Origin: Mantis religiosa
Taxonomy: Eukaryota; Arthropoda; Insecta; Mantodea; Mantidae
Assembly (NCBI GenBank): GCA_030765055.1
Contig: CM060947.1
Span: forward strand, 257,563,773 to 257,627,772
DNA: 64,000 nucleotides
Direction of reading: 5' to 3'
The translations under genes and the position numbers were made by a program. This document shows positions 54,968 to 64,000 of the stretch, in pieces. Numbering within the stretch: position 1 is the stretch's first letter; each line of letters starts with the position of its first letter. The notes below the pieces were generated by a model, which was not told the DNA's origin, did no database searches, and saw nothing but the letters and a program-made list of their open reading frames with translations.

Positions 54968-57900
54968 AAGACGATCCTTGAGTGTAGAGTAGAGCACTCT
55001 GAAAAGGCCCGCTGCTCCTCTCATACATCGCCGTTTAATACACTCGTAACAGCACGAGCAATGTCGTCCTCGTGCAGTTTTGTTCCAGCTTCCTTCCAGC
55101 ATGAACACGATCCTTGAGTGTAGAGTAAGACACTCTGAAAAGGCCCGCTGCTCCTCTCATACATTCATCGCCGTTTAATACACTCGTAACAGCACGAGCA
55201 ATGTCGTCCTCGTCCAGTTTTGTTCCAGCTTCCTTCCAGCATGAACACGATCCTTGAGTGTAGAGTAAGACACTCTGAAAAGGCCCGCTGCTCCTCTCAT
55301 ACTTACATTGCCGTTTAATACGCTCGTAACAACACGAGCAATGTCGTCCTCGTGCAGTTTTGTTCCAGCTTCCTTCCAGCATGAACACGATCCTTGAGTG
55401 TAGAGTAAGACACTCTGAAAAGCCCTGCTGCTCCTCTCATACTCACATCGCCGTTTAATACACTCGTAACAACACGAGCAATGTCGTCCTCGTCCAGTTT
55501 TGTTCCAGCTTCCTTCCAGCATGAACACGATCCTTGTGTGTAGAGTAAGACACTCTGAAAAGCCCTGCTGCTCCTCTCATACTCACATCGCCGTTTAATA
55601 CACTCGTAACAGCACGAGCAATGTCGTCCTCGTCCAGTTTCCTTCCAGATTCCTTCCAGCATGAACACGATCCTTGAGTGTAGAGTAAGACACTCTGAAA
55701 AGCCCCGCTGCTCCTCTCATACTTACATCGCCGTTTAATACACTCGTAACAGTACGAGCAATGTCGTGTTCGTCCAGTTTCCTTCCAGATTCCTTCCAGC
55801 ATGAACACGATCCTTGAGTGTAGAGTAAGACACTCTGAAAAGCCCCGCTGCTCCTCTCATACTTACATCGCCGTTTAATACGCTCGTAACAGCACGAGCA
55901 ATATCGTCCTCGTCCAGTTTTGTTCCAGCTTCCTTCCAGCATGAACACGATCCTTGAGTGTAGAGTAAGACACTCTGAAAAGCCCCGCTGCTCCTCTCAT
56001 ACTTACATTGCCGTTTAATACACTCGTAACAGCACGAGCAATGTCGTCCTCGTCCAGTTTTGTTCCAGCTTCCTTCCAGCTAGAACACGATCCTTGAGTG
56101 TAGAGTAAGACACTCTGAAAAGGCCCGCTGCTCCTCTCATACTTACATCGCCGTTTAATACGCTCGTAACAACACGAACAATGTCGTGCTCGTCCAGTTT
56201 TGTTCCAGCTTCCTTCCAGCATGAACACGATCCTTGAGTGTAGAGTAAGACACTCTGAAAAGCCCTGCTGCTCCTCTCATACTTACATCGCCGTTTAATA
56301 CACTCGTAACAGCACGAGCAATGTCGTCCTCGTCCAGTATTGTTCCAGCTTCCTTCCAGCGTGAACACGATCCTTGAGTGTAGAGTAAGACACTCTGAAA
56401 AGCCCCGCTGCTCCTCTCATACATCGCCGTTTAATACACTCGTAACAGCACGAGCAATGTCGTCCTCGTCCAGTTTTGTTCCAGCTTCCTTCCAGCATGA
56501 ACACGATCCTTGAGTGTAGAGTAAGACACTCTGAAAAACCCGCTGCTCCTCTCATACATCGCCGTTTAATACGCTCGTAACAGCACGAGCAATGTCGTGC
56601 TCGTCCAGTTTCGTTCCAGATTCCTTCCAGCATGAACACGATCCTTGAGTGTAGAGTAAGACACTCTGAAAAGCCCCGCTGCTCCTCTCATACTCACATC
56701 GCCGTTTAATACGCTCGTAACAGCACGAGCAATGTCGTGTTCGTCCAGTTTCCTTCCAGATTCCTTCCAGCATGAACACGATCCTTGAGTGTAGAGTAAG
56801 ACACTCTGAAAAGCCCCGCTGCTCCTCTCATACTCACATCGCCGTTTAATACGCTCGTAACAGCACGAGCAATGTCGTCCTAGTCCAGTTTCCTTCCAGA
56901 TTCCTTCCAGCATGAACACGATCCTTGAGTGTAGAGTAAGACACTCTGAAAAGCCCCGCTGCTCCTCTCATACTCACATCGCCGTTTAATACGCTCGTAA
57001 CAGCAGGAGCAATGTCGTGTTCGTCCAGTTTCCTTCCAGATTCCTTCCAGCATGAACACGATCCTTGAGTGTAGAGTAAGACACTCTGAAAAGCCCCGCT
57101 GCTCCTCTCATACTCACATCGCCGTTTAATACGCTCGTAACAGCAGGAGCAATGTCGTGTTCGTCCAGTTTCCTTCCAGATTCCTTCCAGCATGAACACG
57201 ATCCTTGAGTGTAGAGTAAGACACTCTGAAAAGCCCTGCTGCTCCTCTCATACTTACATTGCCGTTTAATACACTCGTAACAACACGAGCAATGTCGTCC
57301 TCGTCCAGTTTTGTTCCAGCTTCCTTCCAGCATGAACACGATCCTTGAGTGTAGAGTAAGACACTCTGAAAAGCCCCGTTGCTCCTCTTATACTCACATC
57401 GCCGTTTAATACGCTCGTAACAGCACGAGCAATGTCGTCCTCGTCCAGTTTTGTTCCAGCTTCCTTCCAGCATGAACACGATCCTTGAGTGTAGAGTAAG
57501 ACACTCTGAAAAGCCCCGCTGCTCCTCTCATACTTACATTGCCGTTTAATATGCTCGTAACAGCACGAGCAATGTCGTGCTCGTCCAGTTTCGTTCCAGA
57601 TTCCTTCCAGCATGAACACGATCCTTGAGTGTAGAGTAAGACACTCTGAAAAGCCCCGCTGCTCCTCTCATACATACATTGCCGTTTAATACACTCGTAA
57701 CAACACGAGCAATGTCGTCCTCGCCCAGTTTTGTTCCAGCTTCCTTCCAGCATGAACACGATCCTTGAGTGTAGAGTAAGACACTCTGAAAAGCCCCGCT
57801 GCTCCTCTCATACATCGCCGTCTAATACACTCGTAACAGCACGAGCAATGTCGTCCTCGTCCAGTTTCGTTCCAGCTTCCTTCCAGCATGAACACGATCC

Positions 57901-60900
57901 TTGAGTGTAGAGTAAGACACTCTGAAAAGCCCCGCTGCTCCTCTCATACTTACATCACCGTTTAATACACTCGTAACAGCACGAGCAATGTCGTCCTCGT
58001 CCAGTTTTGTCCCAGCTTCCTTCCAGCATAAACACGATCCTTGAGTGTAGAGTAAGACACTCTGAAAAGCCCTGCTGCTCCTCTCATACTTACATTGCCG
58101 TTTAATACACTCGTAACAGCACGAGCAATGTCGTGCTCGTCCAGTTTTGTTCCAGCTTCCTTCCAGCATGAACACGATCTTTGAGTGTAGAGTAAGACAC
58201 TCTGAAAAGCCCCGCTGCTCCTCTCATACTTACATTGCCGTTTAATACACTCGTAACAGCACGAGCAATGTCGTCCTCGTCCAGTTTTGTTCCAGCTTCC
58301 TTCCAGCATGAACACGATCTTTGAGTGTAGAGTAAGACACTCTGAAAAGCCCCGTTGCTCCTCTTATACTCACATCGCCGTTTAATACGCTCGTAACAGC
58401 ACGAGCAATGTCGTCCTCGTCCAGTTTTGTTCCAGATTCCTTCCAGCATGAACACGATCCTTGAGTGTAGAGTAAGACACTCTGAAAAGCCCCGCTGCTC
58501 CTCTCATACTTACATCACCGTTTAATACGCTCGTAACAGCACGAGCAATGTCGTCCTCGTCCAGTTTTGTTCCAGCTTCCTTCCAGCATGAACACGATCC
58601 TTGAGTGTAGAGTAAGACACTCTGAAAAGCCCCGTTGCTCCTCTTATACTCACATCGCCGTTTAATACGCTCGTAACAGCACGAGCAATGTCGTGCTCGT
58701 CCAGTTTCGTTCCAGATTCCTTCCAGCATGAACACGATCCTTGAGTGTAGAGTAAGGCACTCTGAAAAGGCCCGCTGCTCCTCTCATACATACATTGCCG
58801 TTTAATACACTCGTAACAACACGAGCAATGTCGTCCTCGTCCAGTTTTGTTCCAGCTTCCTTCCAGCATGAACACGATCCTTGAGTGTAGAGTAAGGCAC
58901 TCTGAAAAGCCCCGCCGCTCCTCTCATACATACATTGCCGTTTAATACACTCGTAACAACACGAGCAATGTCGTCCTCGTCCAGTTTTGTTCCAGCTTCC
59001 TTCCAGCATGAACACGATCCTTGAGTGTAGAGTAAGACACTCTGAAAAGCCCTGCTGCTCCTCTCATACTTACATTGCCGTTTAATACGCTCGTAACAGC
59101 ACGAGCAATGTCGTCCTCGTCCAGTTTTGTTCCAGCTTCCTTCCAGCATAAACACGATCCTTGAGTGTAGAGTAAGACACTCTGAAAAGCCCTGCTGCTC
59201 CTCTCATACTTACATTGCCGTTTAATACGCTCGTAACAGCACGAGCAATGTCGTCCTCGTCCAGTTTTGTTCCAGCTTCCTTCCAGCATGAACACGATCC
59301 TTGAGTGTAGAGTAAGACACTCTGAAAAGCCCTGCTGCTCCTCTCATACTTACATTGCCGTTTAATACGCTCGTAACAACACGAGCAATGTCGTCCTCGT
59401 CCAGTTTTGTTTCAGGTTCCTTCCAGCATGAACACGATCCTTGAGTGTAGAGTAAGACACTCTGAAAAGCCCTGCTGCTCCTCTCATACTTACATTGCCG
59501 TTTAATACACTCGTAACAGCACGAGCAATGTCGTCCTAGTCCAGTTTTGTTCCAGCTTCCTTCCAGCATGAACACGATCCTTGAGTGTAGAGTAGAGCAC
59601 TCTGAAAAGGCCCGCTGCTCCTCTCATACATCGCCGTTTAATACGCTAGTAACAGCACGAGCAATGTCGTCCTCGTGCAGTTTTGTTCCAGCTTCCTTCC
59701 AGCATGAACACGATCCTTGAGTGTAGAGTAAGACACTCTGAAAAGCCCTGCTGCTCCTCTCATACTTACATCACCGTTTAATACGCTCGTAACAGCACGA
59801 GCAATGTCGTCCTCGTCCAGTTTTGTTCCAGCTTCCTTCCAGCATGAACACGATCCTTGAGTGTAGAGTAAGACACTCTGAAAAGCCCTGCTGCTCCTCT
59901 CATACTTACATTGCCGTTTAATACACTCGTAACAGCACGAGCAATGTCGTCCTCGTCCAGTTTTGTTCCAGCTTCCTTCCAGCATGAACACGATCCTTGA
60001 GTGTAGAGTAAGACACTCTGAAAAGCCCTGCTGCTCCTCTCATACTTACATTGCCGTTTAATACGCTCGTAACAGCACGAGCAATGTCGTCCTCATCCAG
60101 TATTGTTCCAGCTTCCTTCCAGCATGAACACGATCCTTGAGTGTAGAGTAAGACACTCTGAAAAGCCCCGCTGCTCCTCTCATACTTACATCGCCGTTTA
60201 ATACGCTCGTAACAGCACGAGTTATGTCGTCCTCGTCCAGTTTCTTTCCAGCTTCCTTCCAGGATGAACACGATCCTTGAGTGTAGAGTAAGGCACTCTG
60301 AAAAGCTCCGCTGCTCCTCTCATACTTACATCGCCGTTTAATACGCTCGTAACAGCACGAGTTATGTCGTCCTCGTCCAGTTTCTTTCCAGCTTCCTTCC
60401 AGGATGAACACGATCCTTGAGTGTAGAGTAAGACACTCTGAAAAGCTCCGCTGCTCCTCTCATACTTACATCGCCGTTTAATACGCTCGTAACAGCACGA
60501 GTTATGTCGTCCTCGTCCAGTTTCTTTCCAGCTTCCTTCCAGCATGAACACGATCCTTGAGTGTAGAGTAAGACACTCTGAAAAGCCCCGCTGCTCCTCT
60601 CATACTTACATCGCCGTTTAATACACTCGTAACAGCACGAGCAATGTCGTCCTCGTCCAGTTTTGTTCCAGCTTCCTTCCAGCATGAACACGATCCTTGA
60701 CTGTAGAGTAAGACACTCTGAAAAGCCCTGCTGCTCCTCTCATACTCACATCGCCGTTTAATACACTCGTAACAGCACGAGCAATGTCGTGCTCGTCCAG
60801 TTTCGTTCCAGCTTCCTTCCAGCATGAACACGATCCTTGACTGTAGAGTAAGACACTCTGAAAAGCCCTGCTGCTCCTCTCATACTCACATCGCCGTTTA

Positions 60901-61083
60901 ATACACTCGTAACAGCACGAGCAATGTCGTGCTCGTCCAGTTTCGTTCCAGCTTCCTTCCAGCATGAACACGATCCTTGAGTGTAGAGTAAGACACTCTG
61001 AAAAGCCCTGCTGCTCCTCTCATACTTACATCGCCGTTTAATACGTTCGTAGCAACACGAGCAATGTCGTCCTCGTCCAGTTT
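54968..61083 (-). repeat. 140-bp satellite encoding a pipsqueak HTH, about 44 copies
   Basis: The unit holds 'gatccttgagtgtagagtaa', 'gacactctgaaaagcccc', 'gctgctcctctcatacttac' and 'cgtttaatacgctcgtaaca'. A few units lack 4 bases ('catacatcgccg'). On the - strand one frame of each unit reads 'LDEDDIARAVTSVLNGDVSM', then 'RGAAGLFRVSYSTLKDRVH'. That is a pipsqueak/CENP-B type helix-turn-helix (family pattern: xxEDLxxAlxAVxxGxxSxRxAAxxFxVpxSTLxDRv). Because 140 is not a multiple of three, adjacent units fall in different frames. The many overlapping 117-codon frames are therefore artefacts, not a gene family. Confidence 0.95.
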
Positions 61084-61311
61084 CTTATTTCTTATTCAAT
61101 TTTAATTAATTGATGGAAATTAATCATTTCTTCACACTAGCCGTATATTGGCTAAAATAATAAGAGTTAAATGATGAAGCCTGGAACTCAAGTACTTACG
61201 ATAGTAAGTCGCCACAAACGGTGTATCTCGGATGCGAGAGCCCCTAGTGGTTTACCGGGGAAGTATATGAGTCAAATGGAGAATGTAATGTCAGGACGGC
61301 TCGTCGGCCAC

Positions 61312-61384
61312 GGTAGCTCAATGGGTTAGAGCGACAGGACGGCAACTACGTGATCCGTGGTTCATATACCGGCCATGGCATTGA
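61312..61384 (+). tRNA. tRNA-like sequence (pseudogene or SINE head)
   Basis: 'gccacggtagctcaatgggt' followed by 'tagagcgacagg' has an intact box A and D-arm (GCTC/GAGC). 'ccgtggttcatataccggcc' stands where a T-arm with box B would be, but its stem does not pair well and the loop is 'TTCATAT'. The ends GCCACGG and CCATGGC pair with one mismatch, and 'CA' follows. It is probably a tRNA pseudogene or a SINE head rather than a working tRNA gene. Confidence 0.5.
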
Positions 61385-62292
61385 ACTTTTCATGTTGAGT
61401 CTATCTATCACACCTATTTCACAATTTTTATTTTCCTACGCGTTTTCAGTATGAAGTAAGCATTACAATACTTTTCACTACAAACAAAAACACAACAAAT
61501 GTAAATGGGTACACTTAATATGCAGTTGCCCTTAGAGGCATGTTTAGGATTTCCTACAGATTAATAGAAAACTGCATCCTATGGAATATTTTGAAGTTAG
61601 GAAAATGCAGAAAATATGGAGTCTGGGAAATTTGAGGTTAAAATTACGTTATAGCTGTTACGATACAGGTGTAGGGTTATTTAAATAGTCATGTGAAATT
61701 TTATGTAGTGCCGCTTAGGAAAAAAACTGATATTATTGAAGAATGTCTAGATTAATTTTTAGACAAAAAACTAAATTTGGGTTTGTTGTAAGTTTTGGGC
61801 CAATTTGCACAGATGTGTCTCCTTAATAAACCCGTTTTTGTATATCCAATGTGCAGCACTAAGAAATTTCTCTTCCCCGAAAACTGCACGTTGAAACTAA
61901 CAAATAAAAATGCTGTTGTCACAAATTACAAGCAGAAGAAATTGGCTAAAATGGCAGTTTTGGCCACTACTAAGCAGAATAGGCACAAATATATGACTTA
62001 GGCATTTATAGGCACTGTAAAAACTAAGACATTAGGCTAATAATTGTAGGAAAGGTGCTTAAAACTTAAAAGCCTGCGTGTCTGAACAAAGGAATAAAAT
62101 AGGCAAATAGGGAGAAATCCGCCCCTCAGTTATGAGACAGTATCTGTAATTACTAGAAAGTGGACACTTATTATGTGTTTCAAATGGAAAGGTGTTTGCA
62201 CTACTAGGGGACCAACAAATCGGAGTACTGCGGTGTTGTATTGCATTCCCGCTAAGTGGTGTGTGACAAGCGGAAACCCAATCATTCTGTAT
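61385..62292. other. AT-rich non-coding DNA
   Basis: No gene recognised. It ends with GTAT (62289-62292), one copy of the 4-bp duplication that flanks the next element. Confidence 0.45.
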
Positions 62293-62393
62293 TGTGACTT
62301 TGTGGGATCGTGAAATAAAAAGTCCAGGTTACAAACACAAAAAATTGCACTTTATTTCCGTAGCTATACACTGTTCACATACACAATGTAACA
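62293..62393 (+). repeat. Left terminal repeat (LTR-like)
   Basis: It reads 'tgtgactttgtgggatcgtg', 'aaataaaaagtccaggttac', 'cactttatttccgtag' and ends 'cacaatgtaaca'. It is the inverted counterpart of 63450-63551, differing at about eight positions and one base of length. Confidence 0.88.
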
Positions 62394-62619
62394 TACAGGT
62401 CAACCAACACAGCTGCTTAACCACACGCGTTCAATTACCGACTGACTCTCTTTTCAGGCAGGCTGCCTTTTTATCGATTTCTAACATACCAGAAATTTCT
62501 CGAACAATCGAGACCGGCTAGAACAAAGGCGAACTCTTGCCAAATCCGTCTGTTCCCGCCCACCATCTTGGCAAGCCTCCATCTCCACACCGCACTGCCG
62601 TCAGCGTTTCGTAGATGGT

Positions 62620-63425
62620 TTAATAAGCGCCGAGCATTAGGCGCTGACGAATCTCCGTGTCTCGTACCCCGTCAACGAATGTGTAGGCAGCTTCCCGGGA
62701 TACGAACTCTGGTGGGAGGTCGACTAGGGCCTTGCTAGCCAATTGTTCAACTGCCAGGGCGAACTCCTGCAGCGTCTCCCCTGGCTGCTGTGACCTTGCC
62801 TTTAGCTGGCTGCGGTACGCTGCGGCTAAGCGGTGGTTTCCAAAACGATTCTCCAGGGCTTCCCAGATGTCTTTGGGCGCCGCGCTGTCTGCACCACGTT
62901 CAGGACTTCCGCGGCCCGTCCCTGGAGGCTGGCTATTAACTGTCTGGCCTCCTCTGGTGACCATTTGTTGTGCTTGGCCACTGCGTCGAATTGGCGGCGG
63001 AAGACTTCGAAACTGTTCGCGCCGTCATAATTACGAGTTTTGACGCGCGCAGATTTTGTGTCGCGTCCCGGCGCGTCGACCTCTAAATCCTTTAACCTCC
63101 TGCCGACGACGTCCTCCACCATGACGTTCAGGGACTTTGTGTTTTCGGCCATTCCCTCCAGGTTGTTTACGCGGTCAGCAAGGACTTCGACGCGCTCGTC
63201 CACTTGACCCACCCGCTTGCCCAGCTCCGTCACGTCATCCCTTACGCCGAAACACTGTTCTTCAAATTTGGCGGCGAGAGCCTCGTTCGCCACCTTCATC
63301 TCCGTGGTCAGTTCGGCCATCCTTGCGGTCATTGTCGTGGCCAAGTTGTTGTTTGCAGCTTCCGTCTTCGCAGCCAATTCGTTCCTCTTCTCCAAAATCC
63401 TTTCCAATGCCGATTCCATGGCCAT
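62620..63425 (-). pseudogene. Retrotransposon gag, frameshifted
   Basis: The start at 63425 is 24 bases inside the putative primer-binding site. Residues 1-110 ('MAMESALERILEKRNELAAK', 'NNLEGMAENTKSLNVMVE') are heptad-like and predicted coiled coil. From about residue 130 a retrotransposon gag domain begins: 'TRNYDGANSFEVFRRQFDAV' and 'EEARQLIASLQGRAAEVLNV'. Near 62890 the frame shifts. The domain continues in frame 62964-62620 as 'IWEALENRFGNHRLAAAYRS', 'PGETLQEFALAVEQLASKAL' and 'REAAYTFVDGVRDTEIRQRL'. This is the gag of Ty3/gypsy-like elements of arthropods. No zinc knuckle, protease or polymerase follows. Confidence 0.88.
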
Positions 63426-63449
63426 AATATCCCGCTCCGGGACGCCAGT

Positions 63450-63551
63450 TGTGACTTTGTGTATGTGAACAGTGATTTGCTACGGAAATAAAGTGCAATT
63501 GTTTTGTGTTTGTAACCTGGACTTTTTATTTCACGAACCTACAAAGTCACA
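63450..63551 (-). repeat. Right terminal repeat (LTR-like), inverted
   Basis: On the - strand it starts 'tgtgactttgtaggttcgtg' and ends 'cacatacacaaagtcaca'. It has its own 11-bp terminal inverted pair (TGTGACTTTGT and ACAAAGTCACA). The left copy has lost the matching inner end by substitution ('aatgtaaca'). Confidence 0.88.
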
Positions 63552-63555
63552 GTAT

Positions 63556-64000
63556 GATGTACAATTCGTGCTTGCTTAACTAATAAATTCAGATTTTGCC
63601 GAAACTGATCCATGTGTAAGGTAGAGAGTAATGTATCTAACACAACCGTGAAAACCCCATATTTTTAGCTTAAATAGTTTTTCTAATAAATATAAATAAA
63701 CTAATATTATCTGTATTAAAACAATAAATCGCGACGTAAGCACTGTATGAATTTGCCATGTATGTGTGTACGTATATTTGTAATTACTCATGTCTGAAAC
63801 GTAAATGTTTGACATGACGTGATAAAAGAATTACTTTGAATGAGCCAATTCGAGCGAAAGGAAACAATAAATTTCCTGCTGCCCTGGCAGAACGTGTCTG
63901 TTCACATTATACCTTTTTTATGAATGGTTCGTAATCTCTATTTACTCTAGAGATTTCAAAGTGGTTGGTGTGTATGTATGTACATATACTTTTCATTACT
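63556..64000. other. AT-rich non-coding DNA
   Basis: No gene or repeat recognised; the - strand open frame 63815-63576 has no known domain. Confidence 0.4.

Larger units (their letters stand above)
62293..63551 (-). mobile_element. Gag-only element with inverted LTR-like ends
   Basis: Length 1,259 bp, flanked by GTAT on both sides (62289-62292 and 63552-63555). Both outer ends begin TGTGACTTTGT when read inward. The two terminal repeats of about 101-102 bp match at more than 90% but are in opposite orientation, not direct as in an ordinary LTR retrotransposon. Between them lies a - strand gag remnant and no pol. On the - strand, just inside the right repeat, 'tggcgtcccggagcgggat' has the position and TGG start of a tRNA primer-binding site. 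Confidence 0.85.

Noticed and set aside
54968..61083. Dozens of overlapping 117-codon open frames on the - strand
   Set aside because: They repeat every 140 bp in rotating frames and are a by-product of a satellite lacking stops. Only one frame of each unit has domain similarity, and no multi-unit protein can be made.
62732..63491. Several + strand open frames
   Set aside because: Antisense shadows of the GC-rich gag gene on the - strand.

Overview
The window is intron- and repeat-rich animal DNA, almost certainly from an insect. The evidence is one spliced immunoglobulin-type exon (47985-48095, + strand, AG/GT borders, phase 1-1) standing alone in 64 kb, surrounded by mariner/Tc1 transposons, non-LTR retrotransposons, tRNA-derived SINEs and tandem satellites. 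A large-genome insect of the cockroach/termite/orthopteran kind fits this density, but the species is an inference. There is no bacterial-style operon and no intact gene. The exon most resembles the Sidestep-like family of cell-surface Ig proteins. The rest is best read as intron of that gene, although parts could be intergenic.

Layout. 0.6-1.2 kb: a short three-copy tandem repeat. 2.7-5.0 kb: a 121-bp tandem array followed, after a 536-bp spacer, by the same repeat inverted (foldback-like). 6.2-9.4 kb: LINE remnant, SINE, mariner scrap and a GC-rich dispersed repeat. 10.36-12.98 kb: a mariner whose 3' coding end is amplified into about 17 copies of 85 bp. 14.1-15.4 kb: another mariner. 15.6-16.8 kb: tandem array of a SINE body. 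17.4-22.3 kb: DDE transposase remnant, then a Tc1/mariner-type element carrying a LINE inside one terminal repeat and a SINE inside its transposase gene, abutted by an RNase H-bearing LINE. 23.4-25.3 kb: 121-bp array broken by a mariner. 25.8-27.0 kb: a mariner split by a 703-bp insertion with a 9-bp target duplication. 28.0-30.3 kb: one mariner nested inside another. 31.9-36.9 kb: two copies of one LINE family, each followed by a kilobase-scale purine microsatellite that starts at its GAA-type tail. 37.5-42.5 kb: about 85 copies of a 58-bp satellite. 43.1-45.2 kb: SINE and SINE-body array. 46.0-47.4 kb: mariner within 121-bp repeats. 48.0 kb: the Ig exon. 48.8-53.6 kb: SINE and LINE fragments. 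55.0-61.1 kb: about 44 copies of a 140-bp satellite whose unit encodes a pipsqueak-type helix-turn-helix. 62.3-63.55 kb: a gag-bearing element with its two terminal repeats in inverted orientation.

The unifying theme is satellite formation from transposable-element parts: a mariner C-terminus, a SINE body, a psq-HTH coding segment and LINE 3' tails have each been turned into tandem arrays. Tandem arrays cover about 20 kb, near 30% of the window. Nearly every transposase or reverse transcriptase carries identifiable stops, frameshifts or lost catalytic residues, so they are fossils. The order of many insertions can be read from nesting and target-site duplications.
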